Below the pieces are notes generated by a model. That model did not search any database. It was not told where the DNA came from and was given only the letters and a program-made list of their open reading frames with translations. This document shows positions 27,880-36,156 of a stretch of DNA of 64,000 nt, in pieces. The stretch spans positions 4,667,501 through 4,731,500 of the forward strand of contig NZ_CP062260.1 of assembly GCF_014863545.1 (NCBI RefSeq). The letters are read 5' to 3'. Within the stretch, counting starts at the first letter, position 1. Every line of letters begins with the position of its first letter. The stretch comes from Paenibacillus sp. JNUCC32 (GTDB taxonomy: Bacteria > Bacillota > Bacilli > Paenibacillales > Paenibacillaceae). Position numbers and translations under genes: made by a program.

Positions 27880-29632
27880 AATCGTCCCCCCTTTGTTTCG
27901 CAAACGTGACCGTGACCCTCGTGCCTCCGCCTTCCGTGCTTTCCACCCATACCCCGTACCTGCTGCCGTAATACAGCTGGACCGTTTGGTGAACATGACG
28001 CAGGCCGATATGGGTCATGCCATGCTTGGAATGATCCTGCTCATACGACAGCAGTCCCTTGATCCGTTCAGGCTTAATGCCGATTCCGTTGTCTTCGATC
28101 CGCACCATGACATCCTGCTGCTGCAATGTTATCCGGATCTGAATGACGCCCCCTTCATCAAGCGGGGCAATTCCGTGAAAGATCGCATTCTCCACGATCG
28201 GCTGCAGCAGCATCCGGGGAACGTGGAGGTCCTCCATTTCCTCGGGGCAATCGATCCGCAGCTCGATTGGGTGGTCATAACGGTAATTCTGGATGATCAT
28301 ATATTTCCGAAGCAGCTCCAATTCATCTCCAAGCCTTATAAACACACCGTTGCGCTCCAGGCTCCCCTCCAGCAGATGAACCAGGGCCGTGACCGATCGG
28401 TCCACGTCATTCGTTCGATTCAGCTTGGCCATCCAGCGGATCGAGTTCAGCGTATTGTAGAGAAAATGGGGATTGATCTGATACCGCAGCGCGCGGATTT
28501 CGGCTTTTTTCTTCTCGGACTCCTCCGCGGCGATCCGCCTGATGAGCAGGTCGATCTGCTCTATCATTTTGTTGAAGCTTCGGCCCAGCTGACCGATCTC
28601 GCTGGGACCTACGTTCTTGCTGCGGACCGATAAATCGCCCGCCTCGCTTCTGCGCATCAAGCGGCTCAGCTGAACGAGCGGATTGCCGATTCTCCTCGTC
28701 ATGAAATATCCGATGCCGATCGCGGCCAGAATCGATCCGAATACGATCCAGACCGTGAAACTCCGGATGCTGGCGGAATCGGCCGTCAGCTCCTTAAGCG
28801 GCACCATGCCGACCACATGCCAGCCGTTGTTCAGGCGCGAGGGGATCATCAGCGTTTTGTTGTTATTCAGGTTGTATTCCGTCAAACCCGAGGGCAGCTT
28901 GATCCTGGACTGCTTCCCGTACATCGATGGATCGGGATGGTAAAAGTAGCGATTCTCGTCATTCGCCACGTACATATACCCCGTGTCGCCGAATTGGACA
29001 TGGTTTAATTCATCGATCAGGACATCCCCCATAATTTCGATGAACATCACCCCGACGATCTCCCCCGTATCCCAGCTCCGGATTGCCCGGCCCAGCCCGA
29101 ACACGGGAAATCCCATTCCCGTTTGCTTCAGGTAGGAGGTATCCGACAAGCCGAACCATACCGCCTGCCCGTTCGCCTCCAATATCGCCCGATACCAAGG
29201 CGAATCCCACTGGTCCGGGATGGACATCAAGGAATCCGCGCTCAGGACCGAATTGTTCCGCTGCACGTCAAACACGTATACATCCAAGATCTCCGGCGAA
29301 TTAATCATGATGGACGTCAGCAGGTCCTTCCCCTCCTTCACCTTCAACGTCAGGTCGTATTTACTGATATCCTGATCCTCCAGTATGCCGTGAACCACTT
29401 TACTGTTCAGCACCATCATCGAGGAGTCGTCCAGTTTCTTGAAGAACATGTTCAGCTTGTCGCTGACTTGGGTGATCGTGAGGGAAGCCACTTTACTGAC
29501 CTGCTCCTCCACGATCGAGGCCGATTTGTGATACGAAAGGAAACCCATGATGAGAACCGGGAGTGTTGTGCCGATGAAAAAAAACAAAAACAGTTGAATC
29601 ACGATCGAATGAAGACGACGGTATCCCCGCAT
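27854..29632 (-). CDS. YesM-type sensor histidine kinase
   Basis: This 592-residue kinase has a first membrane segment at about 10-32, an extracellular Cache-type sensor (about 35-285), a second segment (about 290-310), a HAMP domain, and a His_kinase domain with His389 in QINPHFLYNTLNS, followed by HATPase motifs VENAIFHG and EDNGIGI. It should sense a carbohydrate signal and phosphorylate the regulator encoded after it. The start at 29632 has GGAGGG before it. Longer frames to 29731 lack a ribosome binding site. Confidence 0.92.
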   Translation of the reverse strand: MRGYRRLHSIVIQLFLFFFIGTTLPVLIMGFLSYHKSASIVEEQVSKVASLTITQVSDKLNMFFKKLDDSSMMVLNSKVVHGILEDQDISKYDLTLKVKEGKDLLTSIMINSPEILDVYVFDVQRNNSVLSADSLMSIPDQWDSPWYRAILEANGQAVWFGLSDTSYLKQTGMGFPVFGLGRAIRSWDTGEIVGVMFIEIMGDVLIDELNHVQFGDTGYMYVANDENRYFYHPDPSMYGKQSRIKLPSGLTEYNLNNNKTLMIPSRLNNGWHVVGMVPLKELTADSASIRSFTVWIVFGSILAAIGIGYFMTRRIGNPLVQLSRLMRRSEAGDLSVRSKNVGPSEIGQLGRSFNKMIEQIDLLIRRIAAEESEKKKAEIRALRYQINPHFLYNTLNSIRWMAKLNRTNDVDRSVTALVHLLEGSLERNGVFIRLGDELELLRKYMIIQNYRYDHPIELRIDCPEEMEDLHVPRMLLQPIVENAIFHGIAPLDEGGVIQIRITLQQQDVMVRIEDNGIGIKPERIKGLLSYEQDHSKHGMTHIGLRHVHQTVQLYYGSRYGVWVESTEGGGTRVTVTFAKQRGDDYVQSAARG

Positions 29633-29676
29633 ACATGCTCCCTCCTGTTTCATGAAATGAAAATTGCGAACATTTG

Positions 29677-29690
29677 AGATAGCGCTTACA
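29677..29690 (-). promoter_or_regulatory. cre-like site upstream of the kinase-regulator operon
   Basis: TGTAAGCGCTATCT on the minus strand matches the cre consensus with one mismatch, in the last base. It lies 45 bp upstream of the kinase start codon. The rest of 29691-29885 contains no recognised gene. Confidence 0.6.
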
Positions 29691-29889
29691 TAACTATCTG
29701 ACCTTCTTTCTTCTTCGCTCTGGACGCTCATCCATTCTGCCCTTTCTTACCTCCTTCTCCCACATCCCGTCGGGAGCGGCGCCCGGGAATCCCTTCCCTG
29801 CTTGCATCCTCGCTTCGGGTGTATCCATCGTATTATGTTTTCCTGACGTTGTCCCTAAGTCCATGCGCTTATGTTTGGGCTGCGCAATA

Positions 29890-29925
29890 AAAAAAGATGG
29901 ACCCGAATCATTCCGGGTCCATCTC
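29890..29925 (-). terminator. Terminator of the NADH dehydrogenase operon
   Basis: GATGGACCCG/CGGGTCCATC forms a stem at 29896-29923. On the minus strand it is followed by a run of seven T. It lies about 30 bp past the dehydrogenase stop. Confidence 0.9.
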
Positions 29926-29956
29926 TTGTATTTGGATATAATGTCGCCTTCCAGGC

Positions 29957-31132
29957 TTAGTAAGCCAGCGTGAACAAACCGTTGATGTGGGACAGGTAAC
30001 GCATGTTACTTGCTTCCTTCATCAAGGTTGCAGGCAGACCTTTCAATTGGGTTTTGTTGGCGCCGATGGTGCCGATGGCGTCTTTACGTCCCAAGCTGCC
30101 GAGCGTACCGGAGAATACCGGGTTGAAGGAAGCTGGTGCGCCGCCGTTCAATTGAGCGAAGATGTTGTAGCCGATCAGCTCGCCCATTTGCCATGCCAGC
30201 TGTGCCGTTGGCGGGTATGGACGGCCTTCCGGTCCCATAACAACCGCGCTGTCGCCGGCAACGTATACGTCAGGATGGGAAGCGGATTGCAGGAATTCGT
30301 TGACAACCGCACGTCCGCGGTTGACTTCGATGCCGCAGTTAGCCACAACGGAGTTGCCCTGTACGCCGCCAGTCCATACCAAGGTGCTGGTTTCAATCGT
30401 GCTGCCGTCTTTCAGTTCAACGGTCGTGCCGTCCATTTTGGTAATCGGCAATCCGGTCAGGAAGTTCACGCCTCGTTTTTGCAGGCTTGTTGTCGCACGG
30501 TCAACCAGTTCTGCAGGGAAGCCCGGCAGAATGGAAGGAGCTGCTTCAACACAATAAAGCGTGATTTCTTGTGGGTCGATACCGTATTTGCGAGCCAGCT
30601 CGCTTCTCATATCGGCATATTCGCCAACAAGCTCAACGCCTGTCAAGCCGCCGCCGCCAACCACGATGGTAGCGTCCGCTTTGTTTTTGGTTTTGCTGTA
30701 TTCCGCAATGCGGGACTCCACATGAGCACGCAGACGGTTAGCATCGTTCACGGACTTCAGAATAAAGCTGTTCTCTTGCAGTCCCGGAATGCCGAAGAAT
30801 GCCGTTTCGCTGCCCAGTGCGATAACCAGGGCATCATAGGTAAAGTTTCCGCCGTCGTCGAGGGAAACCGAACGCTCATCCGGCTTGATTTCCTTAACGT
30901 TGCCGATGCGCAGGTCAACGTTCGCGCCGCGCAGAAGCTTGTCGAGCGGCAAAGCTACTGCCTTCTCTGCGATGTTGCCTGCTGCCAGACGGTGCAATTC
31001 CGTAATGATCTGATGGGTTGGGAAACGGTTGATCAGCGTGATTTTTGCGGCAGCACCAAAATGCTCGCGTGCAGAAAGCGCACTAAGCAAGCCGCCATAG
31101 CCTCCGCCCAAAATTAAAATATGTTTAGACAT
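29957..31132 (-). CDS. Type II NADH dehydrogenase (NAD(P)/FAD-dependent oxidoreductase)
   Basis: This 391-residue flavoprotein passes electrons from NADH to menaquinone at the inner face of the membrane without pumping protons. The FAD motif GGGYGGLLSAL is at the N-terminus and the NADH motif VVGGGGLTGVELVGEYADM near residues 160-178. VYVAGDSAVV near residue 290 is the second FAD-binding motif. The ATG at 31132 has GGAGG six bases upstream. An ATG two codons earlier is too close to it. It follows a DUF1641 gene, as in yjlC-ndh of Bacillus subtilis, which supports an Ndh role. Confidence 0.92.
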   Translation of the reverse strand: MSKHILILGGGYGGLLSALSAREHFGAAAKITLINRFPTHQIITELHRLAAGNIAEKAVALPLDKLLRGANVDLRIGNVKEIKPDERSVSLDDGGNFTYDALVIALGSETAFFGIPGLQENSFILKSVNDANRLRAHVESRIAEYSKTKNKADATIVVGGGGLTGVELVGEYADMRSELARKYGIDPQEITLYCVEAAPSILPGFPAELVDRATTSLQKRGVNFLTGLPITKMDGTTVELKDGSTIETSTLVWTGGVQGNSVVANCGIEVNRGRAVVNEFLQSASHPDVYVAGDSAVVMGPEGRPYPPTAQLAWQMGELIGYNIFAQLNGGAPASFNPVFSGTLGSLGRKDAIGTIGANKTQLKGLPATLMKEASNMRYLSHINGLFTLAY

Positions 31133-31164
31133 GACCATCCTCCGTTCTTCGTATGATTTATGGA

Positions 31165-31635
31165 TTAACGCTTGTTTTGTTGGTCGCGCTCGTTAAGAAC
31201 GTCCAAAAAAGCCTGAGCATAGCGAAGACCCTTTTGAACCTGAGGATCTTTCAGCATTTTCATCAGACCAAATACGCCGATCTGAGCTTGGTCGCCTTGA
31301 GCGTGTACGCGGTCTCCGGCTTCGATGGCTGCAGATGCAACGCTTTTTGCTGTTGTCGTGATCGGCTTCGCGAATCCGCTCAGGGAAGCCATGGTGTCTT
31401 CCGCTAGCACGGGATCCGTAGCTACGGATTTACCGAAGTCATACGCCTTAGTCATGACGGTCAGCATTTCCGTAAGTTTTGGAAGATTGTCCACGAGAGT
31501 TGTGAGGGATTCCTGAACCTCGGGCTTGAGCAGTTGTTCGAGCAGCACATCAGGACGGCTGGACGCCGCAGCTTCTTGGTTTCCTACAACATTTTCCGGA
31601 GTTTCGGACGGCTGTGGAGAAGATGTTTCTGTCAT
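31165..31635 (-). CDS. DUF1641 protein (YjlC-like)
   Basis: This 156-residue protein is mostly alpha-helical and contains the DUF1641 core (LTTLVDNLPKLTEMLTVMTKAYDF, then GLMKMLKDPQVQKGLRYAQAFLDVL). Its function is unknown. In Bacillus subtilis its relative YjlC is encoded just before Ndh, and here too it is 32 bp ahead of the NADH dehydrogenase. It may help the flavoprotein reach the membrane or regulate it, but this is only inferred from context. The ATG at 31635 follows GGAGG. An earlier ATG (31671) has no ribosome binding site. Confidence 0.88.
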   Translation of the reverse strand: MTETSSPQPSETPENVVGNQEAAASSRPDVLLEQLLKPEVQESLTTLVDNLPKLTEMLTVMTKAYDFGKSVATDPVLAEDTMASLSGFAKPITTTAKSVASAAIEAGDRVHAQGDQAQIGVFGLMKMLKDPQVQKGLRYAQAFLDVLNERDQQNKR

Positions 31636-31781
31636 AATGAATTGCCTCCTTTTCTTTAAGTGAATTCCCAAGATGAACTTGGCGACGATCGTACCGGCTA
31701 GCTTTAATTTTGGGATAACCGGTATCTATTATGCATCACTTACAAAAGTGCGAACTTATGGGTGACTCACTATCGCCAAAA

Positions 31782-31815
31782 ATAAAGCAGGGGGAAACTT
31801 CCCCCTCCTTTATCT
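31782..31815 (-). terminator. Terminator of the deacetylase gene
   Basis: AGGGGGAA and TTCCCCCT form the stem core, extended by ATAAAG/CTTTAT. On the minus strand it ends in TTTATTTTT. It lies 90 bp past the deacetylase stop. Confidence 0.8.
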
Positions 31816-31904
31816 GAAACAATCTTAGGGATTGTGATAAATATCTCTAAGTACTAGTCTATAACTTGTGAAGCATAATTACAAACATAAAATACAATTT
31901 TCGA

Positions 31905-33218
31905 CTACAAAGTTAGAACGCGATACTCGCCTTCTTCATATGTCACTCTTGTAACAGGTCGGCCGGAAAAGTCAAGCGCTTCCCGAAGCGGAATCCAAGC
32001 GGTGCCGCCGATTAAATGAACATCGGAGGACACCGGTTTGCCGCCGGTTTGCATGGGGAACAGCAAGCCTCCCACCGGATCGGCTTCCCAGCGATTCCCT
32101 GCCAGCGTCACCTGCACGGTCTTGTTGTGAGACTTCCAGGATACGCTTCCGCCAAGCCGCTCCACCAAAGCGCGCAGCGGAACCATCAGCCGGCCGTCGA
32201 CCAGCTTGTATTCGCCTGCCGCAAACGCGGTTTCAAGCCCTCCGAATTCCACGGCCAGCGTTCGCCCGGTCCCGAATAAGGCGGCGTTGACGGCGACGTG
32301 CTCGCGAACCCACTGCTGTGAAGGCTGTGAAGCCTTGCGGGCGGTCTGCTGAGCACGAAATTGAACGGGCTCGGTTTCCGGAGACAGCACGTCAAAGGCA
32401 TAGCCCTGCTTTTTATAATAAGAAATAATGTCAGGCAGAGCCTTGACGCTTTCGCCATGGCCTTTACCGTCATGGAGAAGCACGATCGCCTCCTTGCCGT
32501 TCACTTTCGTGGTCGCCCCCTTTACGATGTCTTTAGCCGGGACGCCCCTATACCTGGAATCGCCGCTGTCGACATTCCAATCGAATACATGATATCCCCC
32601 CTGCTTCATGTATTGAAAATAAGCTTCGTCGAAATGTCCGGCCGTCCCCCCGGGAGCTCTGACCAGCTGCGGCCGTTCCCCTGTAATCAAACGGATGATT
32701 TCCTCGGTTTTCTTAATCTGTCCCCAGAAATCCTGAAAATGCCCGTAGAGCTCGTCATAACGATGATCATATGTATGATTCCCGATCACATGGCCTTCCT
32801 CATAGATGCGGTTGATAATTTCGGGACGGGTCTCCGCCTCCTTGCCCAGTACAAAAAACGTGCCTTTGATTCCTTCCCGCTTCAAAATATCCAGCACGTC
32901 GAGCGTTAAATCCGATGGTCCGTCATCAAATGTCAGGTATACCGTTTTGTCGCTTGGCTTCTTCTTATATTGAACAGGTGCGGCGTTCACAGCCGATGGT
33001 TTCTTGATTGCAGTGGTGACGACCGGCTTGCTTGCCTCCCGGGTCTTTGCTTGAACATTCTGCTCTGGCACTGTTGTCAGGGGTGCCGCTGCTAAAGGGG
33101 CCTGCTCCGCATAGTCTGCCATCGGCGCCTGAACCTCAAGTCCCATGCCGATCATGATCAGCACTGCCACAACGCCGAAGAATACCGCTATCGATGTAAC
33201 CCGCACCATATTTTTCAT
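31905..33218 (-). CDS. Polysaccharide deacetylase with C-terminal copper-amine-oxidase-like domain
   Basis: This 437-residue protein is anchored or secreted by one N-terminal hydrophobic segment (about 5-27). After a Pro/Ala/Lys-rich spacer the NodB (CE4) domain covers about 90-285, with TFDDGP (metal-binding Asp near 99), HTYDH (His148, His152), RAPGG and LLHDG motifs. It should remove acetyl groups from peptidoglycan or a similar glycan. The C-terminal part (about 310-437) resembles the copper amine oxidase N-terminal domain common on Paenibacillus surface proteins. The ATG at 33218 follows GGAGGT. An upstream ATG overlaps that site. Confidence 0.92.
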   Translation of the reverse strand: MKNMVRVTSIAVFFGVVAVLIMIGMGLEVQAPMADYAEQAPLAAAPLTTVPEQNVQAKTREASKPVVTTAIKKPSAVNAAPVQYKKKPSDKTVYLTFDDGPSDLTLDVLDILKREGIKGTFFVLGKEAETRPEIINRIYEEGHVIGNHTYDHRYDELYGHFQDFWGQIKKTEEIIRLITGERPQLVRAPGGTAGHFDEAYFQYMKQGGYHVFDWNVDSGDSRYRGVPAKDIVKGATTKVNGKEAIVLLHDGKGHGESVKALPDIISYYKKQGYAFDVLSPETEPVQFRAQQTARKASQPSQQWVREHVAVNAALFGTGRTLAVEFGGLETAFAAGEYKLVDGRLMVPLRALVERLGGSVSWKSHNKTVQVTLAGNRWEADPVGGLLFPMQTGGKPVSSDVHLIGGTAWIPLREALDFSGRPVTRVTYEEGEYRVLTL

Positions 33219-33385
33219 TATCAACTCTACCTCCATCGTTTCTATGAGTTCGGCTTCCTGATAGATTATATGGAGGGCGATTCAAAAAAAGACTAGAATC
33301 TGATATTTTCTTACGTCCCTTGATTCCTATTCACATTACTAGTAAACTGAATTCAAATCCAGAACTCGGAAGGGATGATAGACAT

Positions 33386-34234
33386 ATGAATCACCAAGCG
33401 GTCATTCAGCGTGATATTACGGAAGTCCGGGATGTCGTTCTTCGGCGGCACAGCTCCATCCATGCCTCAGGACCCGTCATCGAATTTGGAAACTGGAGCA
33501 AAGCCGATCCGTTTCTCGGGATGATGGAGGACAAGTTCCAGGCCGGTTCATTCGACGACCATCCCCATCGGGGAATCGAAACCGTTACTTTTGTCATCGA
33601 TGGAACCGTCGAACACTATGACAGCCTCTCCAAGGGCGGCGTGCTAGGGCCTGGAGACGTGCAGTGGATGACGGCGGGAAGCGGCGTCATCCACAACGAA
33701 GTGCCGTCAGAAGGCATAACGGCCCACGTCCTGCAGCTCTGGATCAATCTGCCCCGCGAGCAGAAGATGACGACTCCCCGCTACCAGAACCTGAAAGGCC
33801 CGGATATGCCGATCCGACAAGAGGATGGCGCGGTTGTGCGAGTCTTCTCCGGTTCTTCCGGCGATGTCGTATCCGCCACCGAAAATCATGTTCCGGTCAC
33901 GATGGTCGAGGTGCTGCTGGAGCCCGGCGCTTCCATCGCGCAGGACCTGCCCGGCAGTTATAACGGCTTCATCTACATCCTTGAGGGCAGCGGAACCTTC
34001 GGAGGCAATGGCGTAAACGCGGCTAAAAGCCAGGTGTTGTGGCTGGGCGCTGGAATCGACGGAAAACCTAGCGAAATACGGGCAGCGGCTGCGGAGCCTC
34101 TTCGCTTTGTTCTGTACGCAGGCGAGCCGTTGCGGGAGCCCGTGGCGGCCCGCGGTCCCTTCGTCATGAACACGGAGGAAGAAGTGAACGAAGCCTTCCG
34201 CGAATATCGGACGGGTACGTTCTTGAAGTTCTGA
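33386..34234 (+). CDS. Pirin family protein
   Basis: This 282-residue bicupin protein carries the pirin N-terminal signature: FDDHPHRGIETVTFVIDGTVEHYDSL, then GSGVIHNE, supplying the His/Glu metal ligands. Family members act as iron-binding quercetinase-like dioxygenases or redox sensors. The true role here is unknown. The start at 33386 is preceded by GGAAGGG at a longish distance. An earlier in-frame ATG (33320) lacks a ribosome binding site. It is a single gene, convergent with the peroxiredoxin gene, and shares a terminator with it. Confidence 0.9.
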   Translation: MNHQAVIQRDITEVRDVVLRRHSSIHASGPVIEFGNWSKADPFLGMMEDKFQAGSFDDHPHRGIETVTFVIDGTVEHYDSLSKGGVLGPGDVQWMTAGSGVIHNEVPSEGITAHVLQLWINLPREQKMTTPRYQNLKGPDMPIRQEDGAVVRVFSGSSGDVVSATENHVPVTMVEVLLEPGASIAQDLPGSYNGFIYILEGSGTFGGNGVNAAKSQVLWLGAGIDGKPSEIRAAAAEPLRFVLYAGEPLREPVAARGPFVMNTEEEVNEAFREYRTGTFLKF

Positions 34235-34311
34235 TTCATTCAGGTTGGCCAAATCCTCTGATTTAGGTGATAAGCCCCTCATTCGAGGCTCCCTGCTTGC
34301 AAGATATATTC

Positions 34312-34362
34312 AAAAAAAACGGTCCCTTACCATGCCTGTTCAGGCATGCCGAGGGACCGTTC
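34312..34362. terminator. Bidirectional terminator between pirin and bcp genes
   Basis: ACGGTCCCT (34319-34327) pairs with AGGGACCGT (34352-34360), with an inner ATGCCTG/CAGGCAT stem. On the minus strand it is followed by eight T, on the plus strand only by TTCTTC. It mainly serves bcp. Confidence 0.88.
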
Positions 34363-34373
34363 TTCATATATAG

Positions 34374-34856
34374 CTATGACAGCACGGCTGCGAGAACCGC
34401 TTCGACATGGCCTTTCACTTTCACCTTCCGCCACTCGCCGGCCAGCTTCCCCTTCTCATCAATCAAGAAGGTTGAGCGTACAATACCCATATATTCACGG
34501 CCGAACATCTTCTTCATCTGCCATACGCCGAACATTTCGCTTACCTTATGCTCCTCATCAGACAAGAGCAAATAGGGCAGGCTATGCTTATCGATGAATT
34601 TGGCGTGGGATTTCAGCGGATCGGGGCTGATCCCGATCACGACTGCGCCGGCTTGCTCCAACGCACCATAGTTGTCCCGGAAGCTGCAAGCCTCCTCAGT
34701 GCAGGTTGGGGTCATATTTTTCGGATAGAAGAACAGCACGACTTTGCGCCCACGAAAATCGCTTAATGCTACCTTCTCCCCGTTCGAAGCCGGAAGTGAA
34801 AAATCCGGCACCTTGCTTCCAATCTTCAACTGCTTTTGGTCTGCGATAAGGCTCAA
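34374..34856 (-). CDS. bcp: Thioredoxin-dependent thiol peroxidase, peroxiredoxin Q/Bcp
   Basis: This 160-residue cytosolic peroxiredoxin reduces hydrogen peroxide and organic peroxides. The motif PTCTEEACSFRD contains the peroxidatic Cys52 and resolving Cys57 five residues later, the Bcp arrangement. The frame opens after a TAG only three codons upstream, and the sole early start is TTG at 34856, directly abutting AGGAG. That spacing is poor, so the start is uncertain. A TTG at codon 10 is the next option. The nearby glutamate-1-semialdehyde aminomutase recalls the gsaB-ygaF neighbourhood of Bacillus subtilis. Confidence 0.9.
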   Translation of the reverse strand: MSLIADQKQLKIGSKVPDFSLPASNGEKVALSDFRGRKVVLFFYPKNMTPTCTEEACSFRDNYGALEQAGAVVIGISPDPLKSHAKFIDKHSLPYLLLSDEEHKVSEMFGVWQMKKMFGREYMGIVRSTFLIDEKGKLAGEWRKVKVKGHVEAVLAAVLS

Positions 34857-34887
34857 CTCCTGCTATACGGACTTTAGGCCCGTAAAA

Positions 34888-34916
34888 TTGATTGTCTTTT
34901 CGAAAAAAATTATAAT
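34888..34916 (+). promoter_or_regulatory. Sigma-A promoter of the LCP gene
   Basis: TTGATT (34888-34893) and TATAAT (34911-34916) are 17 bases apart on the plus strand, 70 bp before the LCP start codon. Confidence 0.75.
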
Positions 34917-34986
34917 AGAATGAATGTCGAATGTTCAAATGTTCTATCGAATTTATTCATCAGCGTAATCCGAAAGGAAGAACCCA

Positions 34987-36075
34987 ATGACCAAAAAAAC
35001 AAAGAAGACGATTATATGGAGTGTCAGCATCATACTGGCCGCCGTCATCGGTTACGGCATCTATTATGCGGCCTCGTTTTATGACGGCTTGCAAAGTCTT
35101 CAGAAAACTGGCGAAGCCTCCCCTTTTCGGGAAATCGAGAAGGTGGATGCCAAAGTCCCTGCCCCGCCGGAGTGGGAAGGCAAGGAGACGGTTAACATTC
35201 TGCTGATGGGCGTCGATGCGCGCGGTTTCGAGGAAGGGGAAATTCCTCGTTCCGACAGTATGCTTGTTGCCTCGATTGATCCCGTAAAAAAGAAAATGCA
35301 CTTATTCTCTATTCTGCGCGATACTTACGTAGAAATACCCGGGTATGACAGAAACCGTATCAATACGGCCATCACGCACGGCCCGAACACGGCCATGAAG
35401 GCGGTAGGCGATCTGCTGGGCATACCGATTCAATACTACGTCTATACGGACTTCCAGGGCTTCATGAAGCTGGTTGATTCCGTCGGCGGGGTGGACTTCT
35501 ACGTGGAGAAGGACATGAGTTATTCAAGTAAAGCCGACAAGAACGAGTACGACATTGATTTGAAGCAAGGCATGCAGCATCTGGACGGCAATGCGGCACT
35601 GCAATACGTCCGGTTCCGCTATGATGCGATGGGCGACTTCACCCGCACCGAGCGGCAGCGCGAGCTCCTGAAGGCCGTAGCCAAGAAAATGCAGACCACC
35701 ACTTCCATCATGAAGCTTCCGGACATCCTGAAGTCCGTCAGCCCTTATATTGATACGAATCTCGATGTCGAGGATATGTGGAAGCTTGCGAACGTCGCCT
35801 ACAAGAGCAAAATGAGCGGCAGCGAGCAGGTACCACCGATGAAACTCCTGAAGGAAGAACATATCGGCGGCGCCGCCGTCTTAACGGTCGGCAATCCGGA
35901 TACGCTGAAGCAGTATATCCAGGACATCATGAACCCGCCGACGCCAGACCCCGAGACCGAAGGCGGCGAAGGCACGGAAGGTGATTCCGGGAACACCGAT
36001 TCCGGGAATATCGACTCCGAGAACAGCGACTCTGAAAGCTCCGCAACACCATCTGCGACAACGGATCGCAACTAA
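34987..36075 (+). CDS. LytR-CpsA-Psr (LCP) family cell wall glycopolymer ligase
   Basis: This 362-residue protein has one N-terminal membrane segment (about 8-28) and an external LCP domain. Signature motifs are NILLMGVDAR, RSDSMLVASIDP, SILRDTYVEIPG, and near the end QYVRFRYDAMGDFTRTERQ, where the Arg and Asp residues bind the pyrophosphate of the lipid-linked substrate. LCP enzymes attach teichoic acids or other polymers to peptidoglycan. A hydrophilic tail (about 325-362), rich in Gly, Ser, Asp and Glu, is unusual. AAAGGAAG precedes the ATG. It is followed by hemL in the same direction, with a possible hairpin between them. Confidence 0.93.
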   Translation: MTKKTKKTIIWSVSIILAAVIGYGIYYAASFYDGLQSLQKTGEASPFREIEKVDAKVPAPPEWEGKETVNILLMGVDARGFEEGEIPRSDSMLVASIDPVKKKMHLFSILRDTYVEIPGYDRNRINTAITHGPNTAMKAVGDLLGIPIQYYVYTDFQGFMKLVDSVGGVDFYVEKDMSYSSKADKNEYDIDLKQGMQHLDGNAALQYVRFRYDAMGDFTRTERQRELLKAVAKKMQTTTSIMKLPDILKSVSPYIDTNLDVEDMWKLANVAYKSKMSGSEQVPPMKLLKEEHIGGAAVLTVGNPDTLKQYIQDIMNPPTPDPETEGGEGTEGDSGNTDSGNIDSENSDSESSATPSATTDRN

Positions 36076-36156
36076 TACACTTACAGCAATCAGGACAGGG
36101 CGCTACGTCAATCTAGCTTCCTGTCCTGCTTCATGAAGAAAGGAAGTTTTACTATC

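Noticed and set aside
31866..31885. A Rex-like sequence (TTGTGAA-N6-TTACAAA)
   Set aside because: The spacing and right half do not fit the Rex consensus. It lies upstream of the deacetylase terminator, not in the promoter of the NADH dehydrogenase operon.
36087..36127. Inverted repeat CAGGACAGG/CCTGTCCTG between the LCP gene and hemL
   Set aside because: It may be a terminator, but the loop is long and no T-run follows, so it is not called.
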